The notes below the pieces were generated by a model, which searched no databases, was not told where the DNA came from, and saw only the letters and a program-made list of their open reading frames with translations. From Oceaniovalibus sp. ACAM 378 (lineage in GTDB: Bacteria; Pseudomonadota; Alphaproteobacteria; Rhodobacterales; Rhodobacteraceae): DNA of 64,000 nt. The stretch's first letter is position 1, and each line of letters starts with the position of its first letter. Shown piece after piece: positions 1 to 9,350 of the stretch. A program made the position numbers and the translations under genes. The DNA lies in NCBI RefSeq assembly GCF_008085915.1, contig NZ_VSJK01000015.1, positions 56,778 to 120,777 on the forward strand, read 5' to 3'.

Positions 1-92
1 CGCATATGCGGAGCCGTGGGTAAAGAGTATTTTGATGTGGGGCCGGTCGCCGCCCGATCGTCGCCTGCGTGACCAACCGCGCGCACTGAGTT

Positions 93-123
93 GCCCGGTC
101 GGCTGTTTTTGGCACGACCGGGC
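93..123 (-). terminator. Hairpin downstream of tctA
   Basis: A 9-bp perfect stem (GCCCGGTCG at 93-101 with CGACCGGGC at 115-123) encloses a 13-nt loop. It lies 19 bases past the tctA stop codon. There is no clear U-tract on the minus strand, so it is a weak or processing-type terminator of the tctCBA operon. Bases 1-92 show no gene. Confidence 0.5.
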
Positions 124-141
124 AGGATATCTTTACGCCGC

Positions 142-1686
142 TCAGTCGCTCTGCGCGGCTTCCTGATCGCGGGCGCTTTTCATTTTGCTTTTCAAGACGC
201 CACCGACAAAGATCGGCAGTATGAACCCGACAATCGCGATCGACCAAAGCACGATGGTAAGCGGCGAGCCGATCAGGATCGAATAGTCACCGTCGTTAAT
301 GGTGACCGCGCGGCGCATGTTCACCTCCATCTCGTTGCCCAGAAGCGTGCCCAGAATCACCGGCACCAGAGGCACGTCCAACTTGCGCAGACCCCAGCCC
401 AAGACACCGAAGGCGACCATCACCATCAGATCAAAACTGCTGCCCGAAATGCCATAGATACCGACAAAGCTGATCATCGCCACCACCGGCATCAGGATAC
501 GCGGCGGAACCATCAGAACCCGCACGAACAGCCCGACCATGGGCAGGTTCAGCGCCAGCAGCATGAAGTTGCCGATGAACAGCGCTGCGATCAGACCCCA
601 GACGACATCGGGGTTCTGCGAGAACAACAACGGCCCGGGTGTGATGTTCAGGCTGAGCAGCACGGCCAACAGAACGGCAGTGGTGCCCGACCCGGGAACA
701 CCCAGCGCCAGCATCGGCACCAGCGCGCCACCGGCTGCGGCGTTATTGCCCGCCTCGGGGGCCGCGACACCGCGCGGATCGCCCTTGCCGAATGTCTTCC
801 CCTTGGGATCGACCAGCTTTTTCTCCATCGAATAGGAGATGAACGACCCGAGCGAAGCCCCGGCACCGGGCAGAACCCCGGCGATGAAACCCAGAACCGT
901 GGTGCGCAGCATGGTCGGCGTGCAATACTTGATCAGCGACCATGACGGGATGATCTTGCCGATCTCGATCTTCGGTTTCGCCTTTTCCTCTTCCGGGGAG
1001 CCGCGGTGTTCAAGAAAGATAAAGACTTCGGACAAGGCGAACAGCCCGACAATGGCGACCAGGAAATCGATACCGTCATACAGGTGCACTTCGCCGAAGG
1101 TAAAGCGCGGCACTCCGGTCTGGGTGTCGACGCCGATCATTGCAAGTCCAAGGCCCAAGGCGGCGGCAAAGGCGGATTTCGCCTGATTGGTGGCGCTGAT
1201 CCCGCCCAGCGTGGCGAAGGCCAGTGTGAACAGGGCGAAATATTCCGCCGGGCCGAACAAAAGCGCGACCTTGACCAGTTGCGGCGCCAGCAGAACCAGC
1301 CCCCATGTGGCAAAGAACGCGCCGACGAAGGATGCGATGCCCGACAGGGCAAGGGCTTCGCCGGCGCGGCCCTGTTGCGCCATCGGATAGCCGTCAAGAC
1401 AGGTCATCATCGCCGGTTCATCGCCGGGAATGTTCAGCAGGATCGATGAAATTCGCCCGCCGTACATCGCTCCGTAATAGACCGAGGTCAGCAGGATCAA
1501 AGCCGGAGTCGGCCCAAGGCCAAGCGTAAACGCGAGCGGAATCAGAATGGCGACGCCGTTCGACGGCCCAAGGCCGGGCAGCGCACCCATGATCGTGCCG
1601 AGAAAACAACCGGCCAGCGCCAGCGTGATGTTTTGAAACGTCAGCGCGACGGCGAAACCGTCGGCGAGGGAAGACAGGGTTTCCAT
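142..1686 (-). CDS. tctA: Tripartite tricarboxylate transporter, large permease TctA
   Basis: A 514-residue integral inner-membrane protein of about 12 hydrophobic segments, the usual TctA length. Near residues 33-55 it carries the family signature, a Gly/Pro-rich loop (GALPGLGPSNG), and a second Gly-rich copy around residues 270-280 (GVLPGAGASLGS), consistent with the internal duplication of the family. With TctB it forms the Na+/H+-coupled channel that takes citrate or another tri/dicarboxylate from the binding protein TctC. It is the last gene of tctCBA; tctB ends 8 bases upstream. The substrate cannot be read from sequence. Confidence 0.95.
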   Translation of the reverse strand: METLSSLADGFAVALTFQNITLALAGCFLGTIMGALPGLGPSNGVAILIPLAFTLGLGPTPALILLTSVYYGAMYGGRISSILLNIPGDEPAMMTCLDGYPMAQQGRAGEALALSGIASFVGAFFATWGLVLLAPQLVKVALLFGPAEYFALFTLAFATLGGISATNQAKSAFAAALGLGLAMIGVDTQTGVPRFTFGEVHLYDGIDFLVAIVGLFALSEVFIFLEHRGSPEEEKAKPKIEIGKIIPSWSLIKYCTPTMLRTTVLGFIAGVLPGAGASLGSFISYSMEKKLVDPKGKTFGKGDPRGVAAPEAGNNAAAGGALVPMLALGVPGSGTTAVLLAVLLSLNITPGPLLFSQNPDVVWGLIAALFIGNFMLLALNLPMVGLFVRVLMVPPRILMPVVAMISFVGIYGISGSSFDLMVMVAFGVLGWGLRKLDVPLVPVILGTLLGNEMEVNMRRAVTINDGDYSILIGSPLTIVLWSIAIVGFILPIFVGGVLKSKMKSARDQEAAQSD

Positions 1687-1694
1687 GGTCTACC

Positions 1695-2126
1695 TCAAAA
1701 TCCGAAGGGGCCCGAGGCAAGAGACAGCCCCAGGATCAATTTGAATACCACATAGATACCGACCGACGTGCCGACACCGACGACAACCGATTGCAGCGGT
1801 GGGGTGCCAAGGCGCCAGGTCAGGTACATCGCGGCGAAAGTCGTGGCGATCAGGAACCCGAGAACCGGCAGCAGCTGCGCATAGGCGATCATCACCAGCG
1901 CGGCGAAAAACAGCTCGGCCAGACGCCCGGCGGCGGGCCAGGATGGTGCGGGATCAGGCTTAATCAGGAAATACACCGACGACAGTGCCATGACGCAGGC
2001 AATGACCAGCGGAAAGGTCTTCGGTCCCACGGCGTCGGACATGAAACTTTCCTGGATGATGGTCGCCTGCCAGGCAAATATAATGGCAATCAGCAGGCCG
2101 ATGCCGCCAAAGATGCGGTCGCTCAT
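1695..2126 (-). CDS. tctB: Tripartite tricarboxylate transporter, small permease TctB
   Basis: A 143-residue protein with four predicted membrane segments (roughly residues 8-25, 35-55, 70-100 and 115-140), typical of TctB. I chose the ATG at 2126 (MSDRIFGG) over an in-frame start further upstream at 2186, because the upstream extension is not hydrophobic or conserved-looking and would touch the end of tctC. A G-rich stretch lies just upstream of the ATG. It sits between tctC and tctA in one operon and assembles with TctA in the inner membrane. Confidence 0.9.
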   Translation of the reverse strand: MSDRIFGGIGLLIAIIFAWQATIIQESFMSDAVGPKTFPLVIACVMALSSVYFLIKPDPAPSWPAAGRLAELFFAALVMIAYAQLLPVLGFLIATTFAAMYLTWRLGTPPLQSVVVGVGTSVGIYVVFKLILGLSLASGPFGF

Positions 2127-2185
2127 GTCGTGTGTCCCCCCGGATGTGTAAAGGCCCGCCCCGTTTAGGGGGCGGGCCACTGGCA

Positions 2186-3175
2186 TTACTGGAGAATGCC
2201 GATTTCCTTGGACAGCGCAGTGATGCTGTCAACCGAGTCCTGCACGAAGGCCTGGAACTCGTCGCCTTGCAGATCGAGCGGGGCAAGGCCGTTGTTTTCC
2301 ATCACGGTTTTCCACTCGTCGCTGGCATAGAGGGTGCCGATGGCGTTGACCCAGTAATCATAGGCCGCATCGGACATGTCACCGGGGGCGTAGAAACCGC
2401 GCCAGTTGGCGCCGATCGCGTCGATACCCTGTTCGCGGGCGGTCGGCAGATCGGCGAATTCACCGCCCAGACGCTCGGGCGCCAGAACCGCGATCACCTT
2501 GATGTCGCCGGATTCGACGAAACCCTTTGCCTCGGACAGATCGCCCGTGAACGCCTGAAGCGATCCGGCCAGCAGTTGTGTCACCGCTTCGCCACCGCCG
2601 GCGAAGGCGATGTATTTCACGCCGCGCACGTCAGTGATCCCGGCCTCTTGTGCCGCGATCAGCACCTTGAGGTGATCCCAGCCGCCAACGGCCGATCCGC
2701 CGCCGATGCTGATGGATTTAGGGTCGGACTTCATCTGCTCCAGCAGTTCGGGCAGGGTGTTGATCGGGCTGTCCTTGGCCACGGCGATCACGCCATAGTC
2801 GGCGCCGATCGATCCAATCCAGCGCACCTGATCCATGGTGTTGCCGGGAAAGGCATTCTGGGCCAGGCGGGTGGCCGTGGCCGAAGATGCCGCGACGATC
2901 AGATCGTTGTCGTCAGCGCGTTTGTTCACCACTGCGGCGAAAGCGACACCGCCGCCGCCGCCCGACAGATTGACGACCTGCATGGTCGATCCGATGATGC
3001 CCTGATCCTGCAACGACTTGCCGACCTGACGGCAGGTGAAATCCCAACCGCCACCGGGGTTGGCGGGGGCGATGCATTCGGGGTTGGACGGGGTGAAATC
3101 CTGCGCCGATGCAGCGAAAGGTGCAACGGCGATTGCAACGGCGGCCAAAAGGCTGCGCCGGATATGGAATGTCAT
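2186..3175 (-). CDS. tctC: Tripartite tricarboxylate transporter substrate-binding protein TctC
   Basis: A 329-residue periplasmic protein of the Bug/TctC family. An N-terminal signal peptide is visible (RRSLLAAVAIAVAPFAASA, cleavage near residue 24). The mature part begins with the typical region in which a cysteine-containing loop (PECIAPANPGGGWDFTCR) leads into the ligand pocket. A strong Shine-Dalgarno (GGAGGAG) precedes the ATG. It is the first gene of tctCBA and is transcribed away from tctD across a 163-bp shared control region. The ligand is probably a carboxylate; which one is not readable. Confidence 0.93.
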   Translation of the reverse strand: MTFHIRRSLLAAVAIAVAPFAASAQDFTPSNPECIAPANPGGGWDFTCRQVGKSLQDQGIIGSTMQVVNLSGGGGGVAFAAVVNKRADDNDLIVAASSATATRLAQNAFPGNTMDQVRWIGSIGADYGVIAVAKDSPINTLPELLEQMKSDPKSISIGGGSAVGGWDHLKVLIAAQEAGITDVRGVKYIAFAGGGEAVTQLLAGSLQAFTGDLSEAKGFVESGDIKVIAVLAPERLGGEFADLPTAREQGIDAIGANWRGFYAPGDMSDAAYDYWVNAIGTLYASDEWKTVMENNGLAPLDLQGDEFQAFVQDSVDSITALSKEIGILQ

Positions 3176-3244
3176 GTCGTGTCTCCTCCACGGATGTGCG
3201 GGGCGGTTTCATTTACCGACCCTTGCGCGGATCATAGACCCGCC

Positions 3245-3264
3245 ACCTGTCATCAACCTGTCAT
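3245..3264. promoter_or_regulatory. Tandem direct repeat, candidate TctD operator
   Basis: ACCTGTCAT occurs twice, at 3245-3253 and 3256-3264, with an 11-bp period. It sits in the middle of the divergent tctC/tctD intergenic region. OmpR/PhoB-family regulators such as TctD usually bind tandem direct repeats of about 10-11 bp period, so this is the best candidate operator for both transcripts. The assignment is inference. Confidence 0.5.
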
Positions 3265-3338
3265 GTGCGGGCCGGAAAGCACACGCCGCTTTCGCCCGGC
3301 CCGATTGCGGCCTAATCTGACGGCGAAAGGGGCCCGCG

Positions 3339-4019
3339 ATGCGTGTGCTGGTGGTCGAGGATACGGATGATGTGGCGGGGGCGATTGCCGCCAGCCTGTC
3401 GCGCGCGGGCTATGCCTGCGATATCGCGCCCGATCTGGCTGCGGCACAGGCCCATGTGGACGTGCAAGAGTACGATGTCGTCGTTTTGGACATCAATTTG
3501 CCCGATGGGGATGGCCGCGATTTTCTGCGCGGGTTGCGGCGCGGCGGTGACCGCACACCGGTGTTGATGCTGAGTGCGCGTTTCGAAGTGGCGGCGCGGA
3601 TTGATGCCCTGGACGACGGGGCCGATGATTATCTGGTGAAACCGTTTGATCTGCGCGAACTTGAGGCCCGGGTGCGCGCCCTTGTCCGGCGGGAATCCGG
3701 ACGCGCGGAAGGTCGGATCGAACTGGGTGCGATGGAGTATGATCCCGCCGCCAAAGCGGTGCGCATCGCGGGCCAAAGCGTGACGATGACCCGGCGCGAA
3801 CTCGCGCTGTTGAACCTGCTGCTGTCCCACCGGGGGCAGATCATCGCCAAGGAACGGCTGTTTGATGGATTGTTTTCCTTTGAAGAGGCCGAAGTGGGTG
3901 TGAATGCGGTGGAGCTTTACATCGCGCGGTTGCGCAAGAAACTGGTTGGCAGCGGCGTGACAATCGAAACCCATCGCGGAATGGGATATCGAATGTGCCC
4001 GTCCAGTGAAGCAGGCTGA
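3339..4019 (+). CDS. tctD: OmpR-family response regulator TctD
   Basis: A 226-residue two-domain regulator. The receiver domain (residues 1-115) has the acidic pair EDTDD at 7-11, the phospho-acceptor Asp51 in VVLDINLP, and the conserved Lys in DYLVKPFD near residue 101. A winged-helix DNA-binding domain fills residues 125-222 (TRRELALLNLLL, RLRKKL). It is followed after 2 bases by the sensor gene, so the pair is co-translated. It probably activates tctCBA in response to external tricarboxylate. Confidence 0.93.
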   Translation: MRVLVVEDTDDVAGAIAASLSRAGYACDIAPDLAAAQAHVDVQEYDVVVLDINLPDGDGRDFLRGLRRGGDRTPVLMLSARFEVAARIDALDDGADDYLVKPFDLRELEARVRALVRRESGRAEGRIELGAMEYDPAAKAVRIAGQSVTMTRRELALLNLLLSHRGQIIAKERLFDGLFSFEEAEVGVNAVELYIARLRKKLVGSGVTIETHRGMGYRMCPSSEAG

Positions 4020-4021
4020 AG

Positions 4022-5368
4022 GTGACTGGGGCGTGGCGATTTCCCATCGTATCGCTGAAAGTGCGGGTGGCGCTGGCGATGGCGGCCGTTTTGTTGCTGG
4101 GCGGCGCCGTCGTTCTTGCGGCCGCTCTGGGCTATGGCAACCGGGCGGCGCGTGAAACCTATGACCGGCTATTGCTGGGGGCTGCGGGCAGCATCGCAGG
4201 ATCGATCACCGTGCAGGGCGGGGCGCTTATGGTTGACATGCCGGTGTCTACCTTTGATCTGCTGGCCTTGGCCCCGGATGACCGGATCCGGTATCGCGTG
4301 GTTGGTCCCGACCGGATGACGGTAACGGGGAGCGATGCGGCACCGCTGCCGCCGACAGGGGGCGAAACCGTGTTTTATGACGGTGCATTCGGCGACGAGA
4401 ACGCGCGCTATGTCGCGCTGACCCGCCGGTTTGCCGAGCGGAGTTTTTCCGGGCCGGTGCGGGTGATTGTTGGTCAGACTTTGCGTGCCCGCACTGCACT
4501 GGCCCGGGATATCGCCCGTAACGCGATGATGGCGCTGGGTATTGCCGGGGCCGCGATGGCGTTGTTCGCATGGCTGGCGGTCGGTTCGGCCCTGCGCCCG
4601 CTGCCCCGGATCGGCGCGGCTTTGGCGCGGCGTGATCCGTCTGATCTGACTCCGCTGGATCTGTCGGTCCCGTCCGAGGTGGCGACGATGCTGTCACCGC
4701 TGAACGATTTCATGGCAAGGTTGGATCGGCAAGTGACCAGCAACCGCAACCTGATCGGTGACGCTGCACATCAGTTGCGCACGCCGGTCGCGGCGATCCG
4801 CGCGCAGGCACAACTGGCGGCGGATGAGATCGATCCCGCGCGACGCGCAGAGATCACAGCGCGGATTCACGACCGGGCTGTGGCACTTTCGCAGTTGCTG
4901 GATCAAATGCTGGCGCGGGCGATGGTCACGCACCGCTCTGATACGCAACCCCGTGCGTTGATTGATCTGCGCGACATCGCGCTGGATGCGCTGGACTATG
5001 GTGCGGCAGATGGCGTCCGGGTGGCACTGGATCTGCCCGACGAAGCGGTCACGGTGCGCGGCGATGCTCTGTCGCTGACCGAGGCGGCGAAAAATCTGCT
5101 GACCAATGCGCTGAAGCACGGCAAGGCGCCGGTGCGGCTGGGGGTGCGTTCGCCGGGCGAGGTTTTCGTGCGCGATGCGGGCACCGGCCCGGCGTCTGCG
5201 GTTCTGGCTCAAGCCGGGCGGCGTTTTGTGGCAGGTGGCGACGCGGCGGGCAGCGGACTGGGTCTGGCCATCGCCGAAGAGGTGGCGCGCGGACATGGCG
5301 GACACTTGCGGTTGACGCCCGGTCCCGACGGGTTCGAGGCGGCACTTTGCATCCCGGTGGCGTCATGA
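4022..5368 (+). CDS. tctE: Sensor histidine kinase TctE
   Basis: A 448-residue membrane kinase. It has a first membrane helix (about residues 12-36), a periplasmic domain to about 165, a second helix (166-188) and a HAMP-like linker. The H-box centres on His250 (GDAAHQLRTP), followed by an ATPase domain with N-box (NLLTNALKHG) and G-box (GSGLGLAIAEEV). The start is GTG at 4022, two bases after the tctD stop; the tight spacing and lack of a better start support it. The gene end overlaps the start of the next gene (ATGA), so this is a three-gene operon. Confidence 0.92.
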   Translation: MTGAWRFPIVSLKVRVALAMAAVLLLGGAVVLAAALGYGNRAARETYDRLLLGAAGSIAGSITVQGGALMVDMPVSTFDLLALAPDDRIRYRVVGPDRMTVTGSDAAPLPPTGGETVFYDGAFGDENARYVALTRRFAERSFSGPVRVIVGQTLRARTALARDIARNAMMALGIAGAAMALFAWLAVGSALRPLPRIGAALARRDPSDLTPLDLSVPSEVATMLSPLNDFMARLDRQVTSNRNLIGDAAHQLRTPVAAIRAQAQLAADEIDPARRAEITARIHDRAVALSQLLDQMLARAMVTHRSDTQPRALIDLRDIALDALDYGAADGVRVALDLPDEAVTVRGDALSLTEAAKNLLTNALKHGKAPVRLGVRSPGEVFVRDAGTGPASAVLAQAGRRFVAGGDAAGSGLGLAIAEEVARGHGGHLRLTPGPDGFEAALCIPVAS

Positions 5369-6405
5369 TGCGGGCGCTGCTTCTGGCTCTGCTGCTGCCC
5401 GTGCCGGGACAGGCACAGGAATTGACCCAGCATTTCGGTACCGGGCAGGTTCAGACAATCGTCTTTCGCTCGACCACCGATCTGTCGGTCCTTGCCCCGG
5501 TGATCGAGAGTTTTATCGCCACCCGGCCCAATGTAACCATCACCTATGAACAATGGGGGTCGAACGCCCTGTACTCCCTGACCGCGCAGGAATGTGCGGC
5601 TGGGCAGGCGGGGGCCGATCTGGTTCTGTCATCGGCGGTGCACCAGATGGTCGAACTGGTGAATGAGGGCTGCGCGCGCCCCTGGCGGTCGTCGCTGACG
5701 GCGGCTTTGCCCGATGCGCTGCGCTGGCGCGACGAACTTTGGGGCGTCACCGATGAACCGGCGGTGATGGTGTATAACCGCGATCTGGTGCCGCCGGGCG
5801 ACATCCCGCGGACGCGGTTCGATCTGCTGGATCTGTTGCGCCCGTCCGACAGCCCGTATCATGGCCGCATCGCCACCTATGACATCGAGGAATCGGGGCT
5901 TGGCTATCTTCTAGCCTTTGCGGATTCGGTTCAGGCGACGACTTTTGGCGGCTTGATGGAGAGTTTTGGGCGCAGCGGCGCGGTGGCCACCTGTTGCAGC
6001 GCGGAAATCATCGATGCTGTGGCACAGGGGGAATATCTGATCGCCTATAACGTGCTGGGCTCCTATGCGCTGGCCCGTGCCGCGCAGGATACCCGGCTGG
6101 GTGTTGTCGCACCGTCTGACTATACGCTGGTCCTGTCGCGGGCTGCGATGTTGCCCCGGGGCAGCGCCGGGGGTGGTGCAGATCTGCTCGACTTTTTACT
6201 CTCGCCCGAGGGGCGGCGAGAGTTGGAGCGCGCGCTGTTGATCGTGCCGCTTGACGGTGGTGACGGCACGGCACTGGAAACACCCGAGGCGACGCAGACG
6301 ATCCGCCGGCCTATTGAACTGTCCCCCGCGCTGTTGATCCTGCTGGATACACATAAACGCGCGTTGTTCCGGGCCCGCTGGCGCGACTCTTTTCCCGGAC
6401 GCTAG
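5365..6405 (+). CDS. Periplasmic binding protein of the iron/2-aminoethylphosphonate type, tctDE-linked
   Basis: A 346-residue exported protein with a short signal peptide (MMRALLLALLLPVPGQAQ). The body resembles extracellular solute-binding proteins of the FbpA/AfuA class: a beta-strand start around VQTIVFRSTTD, then TYEQWGSNALYS, and a central EPAVMVYNRD segment. The ATG at 5365 overlaps the tctE stop by four bases, so it is co-translated with the two-component system and has no permease or ATPase beside it. Homologues linked to kinases often act as extracytoplasmic ligand sensors. I infer it presents a ligand to TctE, but it could be an orphan transporter subunit. Confidence 0.8.
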   Translation: MMRALLLALLLPVPGQAQELTQHFGTGQVQTIVFRSTTDLSVLAPVIESFIATRPNVTITYEQWGSNALYSLTAQECAAGQAGADLVLSSAVHQMVELVNEGCARPWRSSLTAALPDALRWRDELWGVTDEPAVMVYNRDLVPPGDIPRTRFDLLDLLRPSDSPYHGRIATYDIEESGLGYLLAFADSVQATTFGGLMESFGRSGAVATCCSAEIIDAVAQGEYLIAYNVLGSYALARAAQDTRLGVVAPSDYTLVLSRAAMLPRGSAGGGADLLDFLLSPEGRRELERALLIVPLDGGDGTALETPEATQTIRRPIELSPALLILLDTHKRALFRARWRDSFPGR

Positions 6406-6457
6406 CGCATGATCACGGCGCAATAAGGCGACGGATTAGGGGGCGAGCCATCCCGCT

Positions 6458-8683
6458 TCAGGACGGATCGGGGTCTGGCGTCACATCCCGCGCTGCATCC
6501 TCGCGCGGACGATCCAGCCCCAGTAGTTTCGGCAGGTCGGGCGGCAGCATCAACTGCCGGTGCGGGAAGGGGATCTCGATTCCGGCTGCGTCAAATTCTT
6601 CTTTCATCAGCTTGCTATAGGCGCGTCCGACGGCCCATTGCGATCCCGGCAGGGTCTTGATCCGTGCCCGCAGATTCACGCTGCTGTCGGCCAGAGCAAT
6701 AACGCCCTGCATATCAAGATCGTCGATGATGTCGCGGCCAAGGGGCAATTCGCGCAGCTTGGTAAAGGCATCCTGCATCGCCTGCATCGCATCGGGGATC
6801 GACGCGCTATAGGCGATGCCGACCTCGGCCAGATGAAACGCGAAATCGCGGGTCAGGTTGGTTACCGTGTCGACCGACGAGAAAGGCACGATGTGGACTG
6901 CCCCGTCCGGCGTGCGCAATCGGACCGAGCGCAGGTTGAGCCTTTCCACGCTGCCGGTGATCCCCGCCACGCCGACCACGTCACCGACGTTGATCGCATT
7001 GTCCATCTGAATGAACACACCCGTGATGATGTCCTGAACCAGTTTCTGCGACCCGAAACCGATGGCCAGACCGATCACCCCGGCGCCGGCCAGCAGCGGT
7101 GCGATGTCGATTCCAAGCTGTGACAGCACAACCATCAGGCCCATCACACCAATCAGGATGGTAAAGGCATTGCGAAACAGCCCTAGCAAAGTGCGCGAGC
7201 GGGCGGCATTGGCGAGTGTCGCGCTGCGCAGGCGCTGATCCACGACCGACGCGATAACGGCCCACAAAAGCGCCAGCAAAGCCGCCATCAGGACCGCCGA
7301 CACGATCTGCCACAGCACCTGCTGGAAAAGCGGGTCCGACATCCAGCGGTCGGGTTCGATCACGCCCCAGGCGGCGACTGCAGTTACCAGTGCGCCGACC
7401 ATCAGCGCCACTGCCAGAGCTGCCGAAATCATCCGCCCCACAGTCCCGATGCGCCGTGCCAGATCGGGCACCGTGGCGTCCAGCGCCTTGGGCAGGGACA
7501 GTTCCAGCCGGCCTGCCAGCCGCATCAGTCGCAATCCGACGAGCGCCAGCAATACAGCCGCGGCGCTGTAGATCGAGGCGCCCAGAACGATATCGCGCAG
7601 ATCATTCGGACGCGTGACCGCCACGATCCAGCAATAAATCACATAAAACATCGCCAGCGGCGGCCAGATGGCGCGCCAGCCACGTTGCAGCCCGCGGGTC
7701 ATCACATCGACAGCACCGCCATCGAAATCGCTTTGATCGTGTGCAGCATCCATCACCTTCGCCAGACGCCGCAGGGTCAGGATTGCCATCACCAGAAGAA
7801 TCGTAGCCAGCAGGGTGCGCACGGGCCGCACTGTGGCGAATCCGATCCATTCACGCACCAGCGGAAGCAGGAATACAAACGAGAATATCAACGCCGCTGC
7901 CAGACGGCGCAGGTTGCGATACATGATTTCCTGCGCACGGGGCGCCAAGTTTGAAAAGGACGGTTCATGTTCGACATCGGGAGTGATGGCGATGCGCAAA
8001 GCGATACGGCAAAGGCCGAATGCCAGAACCGCCGTCAGAAATATCGCCTCGGTCGCTGAGGGATCAGAGCCGCCCGAACGCCACAGGGCAACCGCATAGC
8101 CAGCCCCCAATGTCACGGCCAATGACAACAGGCGCAGCCCGGCATAAAGCGCAATCAACGTCATCTGCCGCCTGAATGTGATCAGCGCGGTGATGCGATT
8201 GCGCGCAATCACAAGTTTCAATGCCAGCTTGCCCAGGATGCTGGCAAGGGTCACCGCTCCGGCGACCAGCAACAGAGTCACCATTTTGGGCGACAGGGAA
8301 AGGTTGTCAAAGCGGATATCGCCAAGAAGACGGGTCACACGGGCGATTTCATCGGTCGTACGGGAGACAACCTGACCCGCCTGACCGACGACTTGGGTCA
8401 CCTCTTCAACAATCTGTTGTGCGACGGTGCGATCTGGTTCGGGGGTGGCCGGATCGGCAGCGGCGCTGACATTCCCGGCGGTTTCCAACTGTTCGATCAG
8501 CGCGGCGCGGGCGGTGTCGTCTTTCAGAATGTCGATCAGGATCTCGCTTGACGAGCGGTCGCCGGTTTGCGGCCCCGTTTCGGCGGGCGTCTGCTCGGCC
8601 GTCTGAGCCGTTGATTGGACAGGGAAAAATGCAATCGGCAGGGCCAGAAGAATGAAACAGGCAACAAGAAACGAACGAAACAC
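6458..8683 (-). CDS. Large MscS-family mechanosensitive channel
   Basis: A 741-residue protein: signal sequence (FRSFLVACFILLALPIAFFPVQSTAQ), a polar periplasmic stretch, many membrane helices, then the MscS core. The pore/beta-domain signature is clear (GLAIGFGSQKLVQDII, then MDNAINVGDVV). I chose GTG at 8683, preceded by AAAGGGA at 6-nt spacing. The frame stays open some 185 codons further upstream, but that part overlaps the divergent regulator gene and has no protein-like composition. Length and layout match the large YbiO-like branch that protects against hypo-osmotic shock. Convergent with the binding-protein gene 50 bp away. Confidence 0.88.
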   Translation of the reverse strand: MFRSFLVACFILLALPIAFFPVQSTAQTAEQTPAETGPQTGDRSSSEILIDILKDDTARAALIEQLETAGNVSAAADPATPEPDRTVAQQIVEEVTQVVGQAGQVVSRTTDEIARVTRLLGDIRFDNLSLSPKMVTLLLVAGAVTLASILGKLALKLVIARNRITALITFRRQMTLIALYAGLRLLSLAVTLGAGYAVALWRSGGSDPSATEAIFLTAVLAFGLCRIALRIAITPDVEHEPSFSNLAPRAQEIMYRNLRRLAAALIFSFVFLLPLVREWIGFATVRPVRTLLATILLVMAILTLRRLAKVMDAAHDQSDFDGGAVDVMTRGLQRGWRAIWPPLAMFYVIYCWIVAVTRPNDLRDIVLGASIYSAAAVLLALVGLRLMRLAGRLELSLPKALDATVPDLARRIGTVGRMISAALAVALMVGALVTAVAAWGVIEPDRWMSDPLFQQVLWQIVSAVLMAALLALLWAVIASVVDQRLRSATLANAARSRTLLGLFRNAFTILIGVMGLMVVLSQLGIDIAPLLAGAGVIGLAIGFGSQKLVQDIITGVFIQMDNAINVGDVVGVAGITGSVERLNLRSVRLRTPDGAVHIVPFSSVDTVTNLTRDFAFHLAEVGIAYSASIPDAMQAMQDAFTKLRELPLGRDIIDDLDMQGVIALADSSVNLRARIKTLPGSQWAVGRAYSKLMKEEFDAAGIEIPFPHRQLMLPPDLPKLLGLDRPREDAARDVTPDPDPS

Positions 8684-8969
8684 GGCAATCCCTTTTGTTC
8701 TTTTTTGTCTCTTTTGGTTCGGAGCAGGGAACACGGCGAGGGCCACGCGAGTTCCAACCACAGCCCATAGCGTCGTATCTGCACCATGCCCGGTGCCGAA
8801 ACAACCCGGGTTTGCGGTGTTCGAACGACCCCTGATGCCGGTGGGCAGCGCGGGACGGTGCGAAATTGCAACAGGGTCCATTTGACCAGACAGGCCATGG
8901 AACCAGACTGCCGACCGTCCGTTGACCGGTGGGAGTAACGATGTCAGCCTTTGTGAAAGGTCACAGGAA

Positions 8970-9350
8970 ATGAGCATGATGCAGGAAATCGACGCGATGC
9001 CAAAACGCGTCCTGATTGCCGAGGACGAGGTATTTGTCGCTCTCGAGCTTGCAGAAACCCTGCGTGAAATGGGGTATGAGGTGGTTGGCCCCGCCTTGAA
9101 TGCCGCGTCAGCGATGAAACTGGCGTGCACCGAACGTGTCGATGCCGCCTTGCTCGACATCAATCTGGGGCACGGGCAAACCACCGAAGACGTCGCTGCC
9201 GTGCTGCGCGACAAAGATGTGCCTTTTGCGTTTCTCACGGCCTATGACAGGCTCAGTGTCGTATTCTTGCAGCCCGACGACCACGTTTTTTCAAAGCCGG
9301 TCACGACGCAGACTCTGGAGCAGGCCTTGCGCTGCGTCCAGATGATTTGA
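8970..9350 (+). CDS. Single-domain response regulator (receiver only)
   Basis: A receiver domain of about 126 residues with no output domain: acidic pocket AEDE near residue 18, phospho-acceptor Asp63 in LLDINLG, Thr/Lys switch residues (FLTAY; Lys109 in FSKPVT). Such CheY-like stand-alone receivers act by protein contact or phosphorelay. The start is uncertain: ATG at 8970, 8976 and 8979 are all possible, and AGGAA at about 8965-8969 best serves 8976. It is divergent from the mechanosensitive channel gene, with roughly 290 bp between start codons and no kinase beside it. Confidence 0.82.
   Translation: MSMMQEIDAMPKRVLIAEDEVFVALELAETLREMGYEVVGPALNAASAMKLACTERVDAALLDINLGHGQTTEDVAAVLRDKDVPFAFLTAYDRLSVVFLQPDDHVFSKPVTTQTLEQALRCVQMI

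Noticed and set aside
2132..3370. A 412-residue plus-strand reading frame opposite tctC
   Set aside because: Antisense shadow of tctC; composition is His/Gly/Arg-rich and there is no recognisable fold.
8684..9238. An N-terminal extension of 185 residues on the mechanosensitive channel gene
   Set aside because: It runs through the divergent response regulator gene in antisense and has serine/arginine-rich shadow composition; a GTG with Shine-Dalgarno and signal peptide lies at 8683.
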